Origin: Marchantia polymorpha subsp. ruderalis
Lineage: Eukaryota; Streptophyta; Marchantiopsida; Marchantiales; Marchantiaceae
Assembly: GCA_037833965.1 (NCBI GenBank)
Contig: AP031352.1
Coordinates: 1,840,501-1,904,500 of the forward strand
Reading direction: 5' to 3'
Length of the DNA stretch: 64,000 nt
In this document: positions 1 through 10,020 of the stretch, one piece after another
Position numbering within the stretch: position 1 is the first letter of the stretch
Layout of the letters: each line of letters starts with the position of its first letter
Made by a program: the position numbers and the translations under genes
The notes under the pieces: generated by a model
What the model saw: the letters and a program-made list of their open reading frames with translations, nothing else
Databases searched by the model: none
What the model was told of the DNA's origin: nothing

Positions 1-2
1 AA

Positions 3-2327
3 TGCTACAGTTTCCTAGACGGATTCTCCGGCTACAACCAGGTGTCCATCAGGGAACAGGACAAGGACAAAACCACCTTCACGACCGACTGGGGAACCTA
101 TGCTTATCACAAGATGCCGTTCGGTCTGTGCAACGCGCCAGCAACGTTCCAGCGGATGATGACAAACATTTTCCAAGAACACCTGAGGAAGTTCCTAGAA
201 ATTTTCATCGACGACTTTTGTGTCTTCGGTAAGAGGTCGGAGCACCTTAACCATCTTCGGCAAACGTTCGACAGGTGTAGGGAAAGCAGCTTGTCCTTAC
301 ACCCTGAGAAATGTTTTTTCTTCATGACCAGCGGAATCCTGCTGGGGCACCGAGTTTCGTCCGATGGCATTGCAGTGGATGTAGAGAAGGTGAAGATTAT
401 TCTCGAACTGCAGCCGCCAACGAATCTGCGTGAGTTGAGGGCCTTCCTTGGCCATGTAGGTTATTACAGAAGGTTCATAAATATGTATGCCATCTTGGCA
501 GCCGATCTGACGAAGCTGCTTAAGAAGGATGAACCCTATGTGTGGAGCAAGGAGCAACAGCTGGCCTTTGAAACGCTCAAAGCCAAACTGACGACTGCTC
601 CGGTTCTGAGAAGTCCGGATTGGAACAGACCTTTCCATGTCTATGTAGACACGTCGGCGTTTGCAATAGGGGTGGTTCTCAGTCAGAAGGACGACAACAA
701 GAAAGACTACCCGATTTACTTCGCGAGTCGTCAGTTGTCAGCAGCAGAGAAGAAGTACACGACAACTGAGAGGGAGGCGTTGGGAATGGTGTACTCCTGC
801 AAGAAGTTCCGACATTATTTGATCTGCTATGAGTTCGTGTTTCATGTAGATCATTACGCCTTACAGCACCTGGTGAAGAAGGCGGATCTGTCCGGACGAA
901 TTGCCAGGTGGGTACTACTGCTGCAGGAATTCACCTACACTGTACAGACACGGAAAGGCGTTCACCATGAGAACGCAGACTACCTCTCCCGACTATGGAC
1001 CGAACCCATAGAGGAGGAAGTAGTGGATGATTTTCCCGACGAACAACTTTTTCAGTTGTCCGCCAGCCATGAGTCCAGGTACGCGGACTTATACAGGTTC
1101 CTGCTCACACTCCAATGTCCGGAAGGATTGGATGCAGAGCAGCGCACAGTCTTCGTTCATAAAGCGGGACCTTACCAGCTCCAACAAGGGGTCTTGTTCA
1201 AGAAAATGGCAGACGAGAGGTTGTGCAGATGTCTAGAGGAGTCTGAAGTCCCGCGAGTTGTAAAAGCCATGCACACAGAAGACGCTGGTGGTCACTACGC
1301 CACCAGAAATACAGTGACCAAAATTGTGAATGCAGGATACTGGTGGCCGACGATGTTCAAAGATGTACACGACTACGTTCGCAAATGCGACAGCTGCCAG
1401 AGAACGGGAAGGCCGACTCCGACCACGAGATGGCCTCTTACACCAATAATGCCATTGGCACCATTTGAAAAATGGGGGATCGACTTCGTGGGACCAATAC
1501 AACCTGTCACTAAAGGCACGCGCAGGCGCTACATATTGGTAGCAACAGACTATGCGACCAAGATGGTGGAGGCAGAAGCCACAAGGCACGACGACGCAGC
1601 CGCAGTAGCACGGTTCCTATTCGAATCCATCATCACACGCTACGGGTGCCCCCTAGAAATAGTCAGTGACAGGGGAACGCACTTTCTGAATCAGGTGATA
1701 GAAAGTTTGACGCGGCACTTCCAGATTAAGCATCGGAAGACTACTCCATACAACCCCAAGGCAAATGGTCTGACAGAGAAGTCCAATGGATTACTCTGTA
1801 AGATACTCCTCAAAGTGACTGTAAACCATGCTCATGACTGGGACACCAAGCTACCGGCCGCCTTATGGGCATATAGAACGGCAGAAAAAGTCACCACCAG
1901 GCAAACACCTTACTTCCTAGTTTATGGGCAGCATCCGATCTTACCCATCGAATTCGAGATACCTACCAAGAGGACCTTAGATCAGAGAAGGCTGGACGCG
2001 GAAGAAAGTCAGGCATATCGACTGCAAGAGGTAATGGCACTGGAGGAAAGACGTCAAGAGGCCGAAGATCGAACAAAGCAATTACAACTCAGGCGGAAGG
2101 AGAAGTACGATCGAAGACTCAAACCAGTACTGCTGGAGAAGGGCGATTTGGCTCTGCTATACGATAGCAGACATGCTAGATTTCCAGGCAAGCTCCACTT
2201 GAGGTGGATGGGACCTTACAAGGTGATAGAAGTTTTTCCAAATGGATCCATCCAACTCGCAGATCTCACGGGAGAATGGTTAGGCACCCGCGTGAACGGA
2301 TGGCGTCTGAAGAAATACCACGTGTAA
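3..2327 (+). CDS. E1 pol polyprotein, 5'-truncated by window edge (RT C-terminal half, RNase H, integrase)
   Basis: Reverse transcriptase, RNase H and integrase of a Ty3/gypsy element; it copies element RNA and integrates the cDNA. The frame is open from base 3, so the first ATG (42) is not the real start. Visible in order: RT with MPFGLCNAPATFQ and the catalytic IDDF; RNase H with YVDTSAFAIG and TEREALGMV; an integrase HHCC zinc finger ending CDSC; the integrase core with D (codon at 1482), D in SDRG (1668) and E in LTEK (1776), giving exact DD35E spacing; and a C-terminal GPY module (RWMGPYKV). It stops at KKYHV with no chromodomain, which fits non-chromovirus lineages. It is intact over the visible part. 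A polypurine tract and LTR follow. Lineage below Ty3/gypsy is not determined. Confidence 0.95.
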   Translation, partial: CYSFLDGFSGYNQVSIREQDKDKTTFTTDWGTYAYHKMPFGLCNAPATFQRMMTNIFQEHLRKFLEIFIDDFCVFGKRSEHLNHLRQTFDRCRESSLSLHPEKCFFFMTSGILLGHRVSSDGIAVDVEKVKIILELQPPTNLRELRAFLGHVGYYRRFINMYAILAADLTKLLKKDEPYVWSKEQQLAFETLKAKLTTAPVLRSPDWNRPFHVYVDTSAFAIGVVLSQKDDNKKDYPIYFASRQLSAAEKKYTTTEREALGMVYSCKKFRHYLICYEFVFHVDHYALQHLVKKADLSGRIARWVLLLQEFTYTVQTRKGVHHENADYLSRLWTEPIEEEVVDDFPDEQLFQLSASHESRYADLYRFLLTLQCPEGLDAEQRTVFVHKAGPYQLQQGVLFKKMADERLCRCLEESEVPRVVKAMHTEDAGGHYATRNTVTKIVNAGYWWPTMFKDVHDYVRKCDSCQRTGRPTPTTRWPLTPIMPLAPFEKWGIDFVGPIQPVTKGTRRRYILVATDYATKMVEAEATRHDDAAAVARFLFESIITRYGCPLEIVSDRGTHFLNQVIESLTRHFQIKHRKTTPYNPKANGLTEKSNGLLCKILLKVTVNHAHDWDTKLPAALWAYRTAEKVTTRQTPYFLVYGQHPILPIEFEIPTKRTLDQRRLDAEESQAYRLQEVMALEERRQEAEDRTKQLQLRRKEKYDRRLKPVLLEKGDLALLYDSRHARFPGKLHLRWMGPYKVIEVFPNGSIQLADLTGEWLGTRVNGWRLKKYHV

Positions 2328-2351
2328 ATGTTCGCGTGGGCGCTCACAATT

Positions 2352-2362
2352 GAGGAGGGGGG
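2352..2362 (+). promoter_or_regulatory. E1 polypurine tract
   Basis: The run GAGGAGGGGGG lies two bases before the LTR start. It is the expected plus-strand primer for reverse transcription. The same tract recurs at the E5 LTR (47232-47242). Confidence 0.85.
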
Positions 2363-2730
2363 CATGTGGTAACACGCTTTTTGTTTTTTTGCAGAATTTA
2401 AACAATTTTAGAAAACTAGTACCAAAGCAGTGTTTGTAGCTAGAGAAGGGTACGCTAAATAGAGTGGATTGATGAGATCGTCACGAGGGCACAAAGAATC
2501 ACGTAGTCGGATGTACCAACGCCAACGTCTTCGGCGCCTTCGGCAAAAACTCCTTTTTGAGGTGTCTCTACTCACGCGCCTCTAGCGTATGAGGAAGCTA
2601 CGCTTCCGGCGCAGACACCTCAGGAGGAGGTTTTGCTAAAGACGTCAGGAGAAGGGCCCGGACCTATAAAGGCATCCGACCATGAGTGCGCCTTCGGCGA
2701 AGCGCCGCTAGCGCGGAAAGGGAAAACCTT

Positions 2731-2849
2731 CATAACAATCGGGATACACGGTAGATCCAGTTGGTTGAAGTTGCATTAGGAAGAGCTCGGGACGCTCGTT
2801 CTAACGAGTCCAAGAGCGCCGGAGATGGATCAGGAATGGAGAAGTTATG
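2731..2849. repeat. Dyad module, copy in E1 LTR
   Basis: Runs from CATAAC to GTTATG, with the core AAGAGCTC...CTCGTT-TAACGAG between. The central stem is degraded compared with B copies. Confidence 0.7.
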
Positions 2850-3718
2850 AGCGTCGGAAAACTCGTAGCCGGACATGCGCCGTTCGCGCTAGGGTTCACA
2901 GCCGGAAAGGATTCCCGTACGCCCTCGGCGATGCGCCTTCGGCGGAATCACGCGCTCACAGGAGGAAACCAACTCAGAGTCGGAAGCGCCCTTGGCGGCT
3001 GTTCATGGAAGGAAAGCGCCGGTCGGAGGTACGCCTCCGACGTGGCGCTGACGGCCAGATGCGCTGGCATGAGTTGCGCTGACGGATATGCGCTGGCAGC
3101 AACGGACGAGGCATAAAGGACAAAATAGGCGGTACGACTGCGCGCCGGCGTAATTCGCTCCGGCTGGATGTGCGCCTCCAGCAAGGCGCCGACGGATAAT
3201 GAACGCACCAGCGGCGACACGCCTCCGGAGAAGGGCGGGTTAGGAAAAGACAACAGGGCCGACGTATACCCTGCAGCGGACTCGAGTCCGGAAGGTGGCG
3301 GCGGCGGGAGAATTCAACGTTTAAGCATGCGAATGCGCGCAATGCGGAGACGTGAATTCGCGCATGCAAAGGGCGAACCGTTAAGCCGTATAGCCGGCTG
3401 CGTACGTTGCAACCAGTAAGAACGTTGGACGTTCTTGAAATCGGAGAAGAAAAGACTGCGCTCCAGTCTCATTCTCTCATTCTTGACTTTGCAATTTCCA
3501 GTTCCAAGATTACGCGCAAGGGCGGAGCGACCTGCAGTGAGAGTAGAGAGTGCGGAGACGAGTTGCACAAGGATCTTGGCGGACCTTGAAAGAATTGGGA
3601 GTAGCGATCTTGAACGAGCGCAGAGAGAGTGAGCAGTCAGTGCTTGAGTGGCCGACGCGCAGTGGCGATTGTGAGAGAGTGAGCAAAAGGGAGAACGTTT
3701 GTGTGTGCAGGCAACGCA

Positions 3719-6274
3719 ATGTCGAAGGTTCCCCAACTGCGAGTGTCTCCACTCAGGGTGCCGCAGATCGGTCTACGCGCATTTCAAGATGTGCTGACGA
3801 GGCTGAAGCTCGATTTTCTCCTCTGGGGGTGGAATTGGACATGTCCGGAGATGGTGCGCGAGTATCTGCAAGAGAGACACAAGCCTTCTCGCGGATTTCG
3901 CCCACACCCAGAGAGATGGGAAATTTGCAATTGGGCGCAGGTGTTGGGCAGGTGTGCCGGCGAGGAAGGGGATCTCCTCTTCGAGGCCGACAGCGTGAAA
4001 GTGTCCCAGGAGGAAGAAGTCTCTTACAATGAGCTCTTCAAGGTGGCTAGACATCCCAAGAACGGTTTCCGGACTCGGGATTACAAGGATCGATTGCGGA
4101 GAAATGTCGCGACAGCATTGCTGCAGATATTGCAGCCGACCAAGACCGCTTACATGCATGGTTGGCAGGTAGAGTTCGTGGAGCTAGTGTTGTCAGGAGC
4201 TCCGGTGCATTGGGCACGGCTCCTGTGGAAGGTGACGCGCCAACATGCGCAAGAAGAGAGGGGAGGAACGCTCAATCATCTATCGCCTTACTTAATCGTG
4301 TTTTACCGGGCGATGGGATGTTTGACGAATGCTGAGAAAACTCGGTTTCCGCAGCTGAGTCGGTCTTATCCAGGTAGATATTCGAGGGAGGCCGAAGTAG
4401 ACACGGATCCGGACGAGGAACCTGCCAGTACGCCTCCGGCTCCGGCTCCAGCCAGAGCAGCAGAAGAACGTCGAAGTGAGCGTATTCCGCGCAAGCGGAA
4501 GTGGGATGAGAGACCTGAGGACAAGCAGCCGGAAGTACCAGCTGCGCCGACTCGTGGTCGGCCCACCCCCGAGCCTCATAGTCGACCAAAACAGAGGGCA
4601 CGCAGAATGCCAACTGTTACTGAGGAGACCAGGCGAACTCCGACCCGGCGGAATCTCACACAGGAAGAGATAATTGCTCAGGTCCTAGGGAAGACGGCAG
4701 AAACCTCTGCACAGAAGGCACCACGGCCTTCGGGAGGAGATGGAAGGACTGACAGCCGGCCGACTGCGAGTCGGATGACTGAAGGTCGACAAGCGGAAGG
4801 AAGGCCAAGTGAACGGCGCGTTGAACCGGACAGCAGGCCGGAAGCAGAAGAGAGTTTGGCTGACGAGCCAACAATCCTCAGAGGGTCGTCTTCGGCGGAA
4901 GGCACTTCTGGAAGAACGCCCCCAACAAGCAGGCCAAGTGGAGTCAAGACGCGCAGGGTGTATCCGACTCCCAGTCGGACAACTGCTGGTCGGCCGACTG
5001 CGAGTCGGACAACAGAGAGTCAGCCGGATTCGCCGACTGCGAGACGGATGGAGCCAACAACCAGTGTGCGGACGCCTTCGGCGGACGCACCTTCAGCAAG
5101 GACACCTTCCGCGCAGATTGCGCCGGAAGGACAGGCAGCAGAAGCGGGCGGTGCAAAAGTGACAAAAGTCACTGCGGCGTCGACCCCTTCACAAACCGAA
5201 GATCGAGCCGGAACAGGGGCTCAAGCAGTGGGATCTCCCACTGCCCTGGATATTTTAGCAGGCAGTGGAGCAGCAGTCGCAGCAGAAGCTGCTGCGCGCC
5301 ACAGTTCCAGGGAGTCGCCAAGGGATTCGGTGGCGACTGAGATCCTCGAGACTGAGGATGAGACGAGCTCGGAAGAGCAAGAAGAGGATTCGGTGCAGAA
5401 AACGCCAACAGGGGTGCTGTGCGAACAGATAGTTCCACTCCTGCGATATCTGGATCGCAAGACATCCAAATACGCAAGTGCCTTAAAACCGCAGTCTTAT
5501 GTGGAGACAATCAGGCGAAGGACGAGGAGCAAGGTGGCAAGGTGGGCCTCTAGATGCGGAGTATATGTGGATAGGAACACCGCCCTCCGACAACACCTGG
5601 CGGTCACCCAGAAGCTGTACCAAGCCTTGCAGCAGCAGAAGGAGGATGCGGCGACGAAGAGTCAGGCGGAGGCCGAACTAATACGGGCAAAGATCGAGTC
5701 GGAACTGCAGGAGGAGCGGAGACAGAACAAAGTCCTAGCAGCCGAGCTTGCGCGCCAGACGCGCGCCTTAGAGGAAAGTCAACGAGCCCGCAAGGAGGAT
5801 GAGGAGTTGTTGTGCAACTTGCAAACCGAGTGCTCGGATTTGAGGGCACAACGTGCGGATTTAGAAATGCAGCTGGCAGAGGTGGAGAGCAGCTGCAGGG
5901 CACGAAGAGAGTTGGCGGCACGGGTGACTCGTTGTCTAAACGGATACACCCATTGGGAGGTGGCAGCTCAAGAGAGGGTTACACTCCGGGAGTTCGAGCT
6001 TCGGGCGGCGGCATTGACGGAAGGTGACAGTCGGAGTCGGCGGCGAGTGGCGAGAAAATTAGAAACCTTCTTGTCGGGTGCGCGCGACACTATGGCGCAC
6101 TTGCAGTCGGAAGTCACTGCAGCGCTCCGACGCCTGGGGTTACGCAGCCGGTCGGAAGACTGGCAAGGTAGAGACAGTAAGCGGAGCAGTCCGGCGCGCA
6201 GGAGGCGCAGCACCGGATCTGCTGAGTGCAGTAGAGTAGTTTGGTTTCGCGCAGATGCTGCGAGTGGTAGATAG
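3719..6274 (+). CDS. LTR-encoded protein, subfamily A, 851 aa
   Basis: An intact ORF lies inside the LTR U3. ATG 3719 is chosen because homology with the other A copies begins there (MSKVPQLRV); the frame is open slightly further upstream but without another ATG. Residues ~1-230 form a conserved folded-looking domain with FLLWGWN, MVREYL, RTRDYKDRLRR and LNHLSPYLIVFYR. Residues ~240-560 are Pro/Ser/Thr/Arg-rich and low complexity. An acidic Glu-rich segment is followed by VPLLRYLDRKTSKYA, a long heptad-like coiled coil and a basic tail ending RRRRSTGSAECS. There is no zinc knuckle, protease, RT, signal peptide or clear membrane segment. It could be a distant relative of the accessory 'putative plant transposon protein' type found in Athila/Tat-like elements; that is a weak impression. 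Function unknown. Confidence 0.85.
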   Translation: MSKVPQLRVSPLRVPQIGLRAFQDVLTRLKLDFLLWGWNWTCPEMVREYLQERHKPSRGFRPHPERWEICNWAQVLGRCAGEEGDLLFEADSVKVSQEEEVSYNELFKVARHPKNGFRTRDYKDRLRRNVATALLQILQPTKTAYMHGWQVEFVELVLSGAPVHWARLLWKVTRQHAQEERGGTLNHLSPYLIVFYRAMGCLTNAEKTRFPQLSRSYPGRYSREAEVDTDPDEEPASTPPAPAPARAAEERRSERIPRKRKWDERPEDKQPEVPAAPTRGRPTPEPHSRPKQRARRMPTVTEETRRTPTRRNLTQEEIIAQVLGKTAETSAQKAPRPSGGDGRTDSRPTASRMTEGRQAEGRPSERRVEPDSRPEAEESLADEPTILRGSSSAEGTSGRTPPTSRPSGVKTRRVYPTPSRTTAGRPTASRTTESQPDSPTARRMEPTTSVRTPSADAPSARTPSAQIAPEGQAAEAGGAKVTKVTAASTPSQTEDRAGTGAQAVGSPTALDILAGSGAAVAAEAAARHSSRESPRDSVATEILETEDETSSEEQEEDSVQKTPTGVLCEQIVPLLRYLDRKTSKYASALKPQSYVETIRRRTRSKVARWASRCGVYVDRNTALRQHLAVTQKLYQALQQQKEDAATKSQAEAELIRAKIESELQEERRQNKVLAAELARQTRALEESQRARKEDEELLCNLQTECSDLRAQRADLEMQLAEVESSCRARRELAARVTRCLNGYTHWEVAAQERVTLREFELRAAALTEGDSRSRRRVARKLETFLSGARDTMAHLQSEVTAALRRLGLRSRSEDWQGRDSKRSSPARRRRSTGSAECSRVVWFRADAASGR

Positions 6275-6307
6275 GATAGCGTAGTGCTAGTTAGGATCTT
6301 TTGAGGG

Positions 6308-6336
6308 TATAAAGTAGATCAAGGCGTTTTGCCTTG
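6308..6336 (+). promoter_or_regulatory. E1 LTR TATA box and adjacent hairpin
   Basis: TATAAAG at 6308-6314 is followed by the hairpin CAAGGC-gtttt-GCCTTG at 6320-6336. It lies downstream of the LTR ORF and is conserved at the same place in every LTR here, so it most likely marks the U3/R boundary of the genomic transcript. Confidence 0.75.
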
Positions 6337-9030
6337 GGACTCTTCCAGTTTCGGAAGTGCAGATCAGGAACTCACTTTCTTGGCGTGTTTGTGCATTTTT
6401 GTCCTGGCACCACGTAGAGAAGCTGCAGCATAGCGAAGTTACCGTATGTTGTAGTTGAAGGCCTTCGGCTGAATGTTCAGAGCTAGCACCCGGTTAGAGA
6501 CTTGAGTAGTGCGGATCTGCACCTGCGGGTGATTTCTGATGCTCAGAGCCGGCTGCGAGTTAGATACTTGAACAGTTCCCCCTTACTCCTTCGAGTGACA
6601 TATCCTGATTGTACTCCTACGGGAAGTTTCCCCTGAATGCCAATGTGAAGTTTCATTACTTCGTGTAAACCTTGGTTTGTAATTCAGGTTGTGTGTGTGT
6701 TACTGGATCGTGTTTTCAGTAAGTTCTCAGTCGGGTCTGCACTCCCTGCGTTTTGTGTGATAGTCGAGGGTGACGTCCACGGCGTACGTAGAGGCTTCGT
6801 TCCGAAGTGAGAAGTCCAGTCCGGGTACCCCCGCTAGTTCCTGGCGGAAGGGCAGTAAAAGCCGGAGTGGGAGGCACTTCCTGCAGAACCTCTGAGTGAA
6901 CTTACGAGACACTTTCCTCCTGAAATCCGAAGCGGAGGTCCTGACCGACCTCCGAGTTGTGCTTTTTGCCAGTTTCAGGTGTGTGTGTGTGTGTGTTGAG
7001 TGACCAAGCTGTACCGTGCATCCTCCGAGCATCCTCCGAGTTGAGTTCCTCCTCCGAGTCGAGCCTCCGAGTCGAGCACTACAGTATTTCTGGGAGTGAC
7101 AGTCGCCTAGAATTCAAACTCTACCAAAAGTCTGTTAAACGTGACACTTTTACTCTGTGTGTTGCCTCTGTCCCTGTGGGTTCGATCTTTTTACCACCAT
7201 ACTGCAGTTTTAGCCTTTGGTGGGTTATTACAGTACACAACACCCTGCTATTTCCACATCGATCTCTGGTGGCCCTTGGTCTTCGCTGGCCACTTGGTAC
7301 ACCTGAGAGGATTTGGATGCGCGCGGCTTCCGCGGACGTCGTAACGAAAGCATCAACATCCTTCGATACGTCTTGTTGTCCTCAAGAAGCTGGTTGAACG
7401 TGATGTTCACCTGCCGACTCCCGAGATCTTCAACTAAGTCATAGTGGACGCGTTGGGTCGCAGGGGTCGGGGATGACGCCCTGCGAGGTTCCAAAGTTGC
7501 TGCCAACTTCACCCCAAAGGAGGGTGACAAGTCTGGCTGCGGTGGGTCCTTTTGGGTGCGGATCGCTTCCTTCAACAAGTTCGTTACCTCGTTGCTGATA
7601 TCCGGGGCATAGTCCCGTTTCAGCAAGCGTACTGGCTCATCCTCGACCACTGTCTGGGTGCGCACTGCTGGTGCTTCTCGCGTAACCGAAGACTTTCGTG
7701 GATGCCTTCTCCTTCCCTTTTCCCGTCCGGTCGTCGGCTCTCCGTTCGTGCTTGCGAGTGTCGCGCTCTTGTTCCTTCGATTTCTTGGAACTACGAGTTT
7801 CGACTCGTGCGCACATAACCTCTTCCGCCTGCCATTCTTCGTCTTCGTCATTTCTGTCCGAACCTACTTCGACTTGGTTAACTTGGACGTCCTCCTTGGC
7901 AAGAGTGGTCACAAATCGTACCGATGGCCGAGGAACTGGTGGCTGATCACACTCTGGCGCAGTATGCCCGGACTTCTTGCAGTTACTACATGTAGGGACA
8001 TAATCGTTTCTCCTTTTGGGATGGGGGCACTTAGGTGAAAAGTGTCCAACTTCCCCACAATTATAACAAGCTCGCGGCGGCGGTGGGTCAAACGTCCCTG
8101 GAGGTGCCCTTCGCCTCACGGGTACCGTAGTGGCCCGATCTACCGGATGATACCGTGGAACCTGCATTGCTGAAACTGCAGTAGGGGCGGGGACCGACTG
8201 GACGGCGTAGGCTGTCTCTTCGCTCGCCTCTCCATAGTACTGGGGGTGTTCTCCATAGTACGGTTGTGCCCACTCCACTGCGTTGACTGGATATGACGGA
8301 CGGGTGGTAAGACACTCGGTGTTCGCATGTCCCACCGCCCCGCACGTAGTGCACCACAAGTTCGCTCGCACTCTCCCGGGTGATTTTCGGCGATCATGGC
8401 CGCCTACCACTTGAACTTTGAGGTCGGCGAAGTCCTTCACAAGGGTCTCCATCTTCGAGGCTATGTCTCCCGGCGCTCTGTCCGTAGTCATTCGTCGGGG
8501 GCCCTTCTTCTTCGTTGCCCCATGCTTCTTTCTCTTCTTCTCTTCCTCCGACGAGGAGGTTTCCTCTTCTTCGGATGAGGAACGGTTCTCGTCCGAGGAC
8601 GGTTCTTCCGATGACGGAGTTGCACCTCTGCGTCGTCTTCGCCCTCCCTTCGGTTTCCGCTCCTTTGACTCCCGTCTCTCTCTCCCTCTTCGGTTGAGAG
8701 TGGAAGTTTCGAAGGCTTCGGCCGATGCAATCACATCCTCAATAGTATCGCACTTATTGTGTGGTACCCCACTTTTGGCAATTTTGAGGAAATTAAAACA
8801 TTTTTGGAAAACTGTACCCTGGCAGCATTGTAAATAGCCTTCGGTACATCAAAACAGAGTGAATCCGGAAGATCGCGGGGATTCTCGAGAGATCTTGTAG
8901 AATCTGGGATTTGGGGTGCAGCAGTAAGGACAGGCACCACCCTCCCTGCGAGCTCTGCAGTTAGGATCTCTACGGCGCAAGGCGCAGAACCCGCCTTCGG
9001 AGGTTGCGTCCGCGGCTGTAGGGAAACCCC

Positions 9031-9150
9031 CCGTAATTAGGTCAACCCTCGGGCGCCTTGACCAAGTTAGGGTCCCGTTGGAAAGAGCTCGACGCACTGA
9101 TTCCAACGAGCCCAAGAACGCTTGGAACGGATGAGGACTTAGGGAGTTAT
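9031..9150. repeat. Dyad module, copy in solo B LTR
   Basis: The central stem is CGTTGGAA (9076-9083) with TTCCAACG (9101-9108), around AGAGCTCGACGCACTGA. The module ends in GAGTTAT. Confidence 0.8.
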
Positions 9151-9239
9151 CGCTATTGGAAGAAACGGAGGCGGTCGCCTACGGCGGAAAGAGTTCGCCA
9201 CCGGCGCGAATTCCGCCTACGCGGAAGGGGGAATCAAGT

Positions 9240-9745
9240 TTTGTCCTATGCGCGGACGAAGGCGTTCGCCTGTGCACAGGCGAAGTAGGGTTAGGGGAGG
9301 CGCGAAGTCCGCCTACGCACAGGCGCTCGCCTGTGCACAGGCGCTTCGGCGTCGGCGGAAAATCCGCCTTGGGCCCTAGAAATGCGCCTTGTGAGGTAGA
9401 AGTGTACGGCGCCTTCCGCGCCAGCGCGGCGCCGCGTACGTCGGAAGAGCCGCCAGAGTAATCAAATCGGTACGGACCATGCGGACGGGAAGGGTGGATG
9501 CGCTCTTGGACGGACGGAGTTGCGGCGGCGGAAGCGCCGACGAAGAGACAAGGAACGGACAGACTGGACGGAGACGGCTGACCACGGTCAACGCCTTCCG
9601 CGCCAGCGCGACGTAGCGCACGGAATTCGCCTGCGCACAGGCGAACGCCTGTGCACAGGCGAACGCCTGTGCACAGGAGGATGAAGTTCCGTGCCGGCGG
9701 AGAATCCGCCGAGGCTCCTGCCTGCGCACAGGCGGGAGTTGAACT
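9240..9745. repeat. Cluster of 16-bp palindromes CGCCTGTGCACAGGCG
   Basis: Perfect and near-perfect copies occur at 9267-9282, around 9310-9345, 9628-9680 and 9718-9740. Variants such as CGCCTGCGCACAGGCG and CGCCTACGCACAGGCG change mostly the central bases. This is the non-coding 5' part of the B LTR. Equivalent clusters lie near 15330-15460, 15745-15840, 47660-47790, 48080-48175, 59660-59760 and 60040-60180. Confidence 0.85.
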
Positions 9746-10020
9746 TTTGTCCGACATGCGGACACACGCGTCAAGGCAGAGGGGGATTGGCCGAGGGGCG
9801 GTACGAACAAGTGTACCGCGCAAGGCGGAAAACTCGCCTTCTGCGTTACGCCCCCATGTCCGCAGGGTGACACGCTCGCGGAGTTCAAATCCGCCAATTC
9901 GAGCGTGAGAGTTTAATCGACGACGGCGGAGCGTGAAGCCGCGCTTGAGAGCGAAGACCGTTCCAGCGTACAGCCGGCGCGGCCATCAAGTGAGACGTTC
10001 TTCACGACCAAGAGCCGACC

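Larger units (their letters stand above)
2365..7232 (+). mobile_element. E1 3' LTR, giant subfamily A (4868 bp) containing an ORF
   Basis: The LTR begins TGTGGTAACACGC right after the polypurine tract and ends GTGGGTTATTACA. Both ends match the solo A LTRs at 39978-44853 and 51689-56563. Layout: non-coding 5' part 2365-3718 (GC-rich, with TTCGGC hairpins and one dyad module); the ORF at 3719-6274; TATA and hairpin at 6308-6336; and a leader-like R-U5 of about 0.9 kb. R-U5 holds a CCTGAAT...ATTCAGG fold, a GT microsatellite (about 6979-6996) and the block GTATTTCTGGGAGTGACAG near the end. The 3' flank is GTACA; its partner lies left of the window. E1 sits in the protease region of antisense E2. 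Confidence 0.93.

Noticed and set aside
2200..2327. Chromodomain at the end of E1 pol
   Set aside because: The protein ends about 40 residues after the GPY motif, too short, with no aromatic cage pattern; the same holds for E4 and E5.
2468..2500. TGATGAG...CGAGG as a hammerhead ribozyme core
   Set aside because: The required GAAA segment and flanking stems are missing.
3435..3632. Small ORFs upstream of the A LTR gene as separate genes
   Set aside because: They are parts of an open stretch that is continuous with the main ORF in two A copies but frameshifted in E1; no independent support.
9240..9745. Palindrome clusters as a CRISPR or bacterial-type REP array
   Set aside because: Sequence is eukaryotic retrotransposon LTR; spacing is irregular and no associated genes exist.
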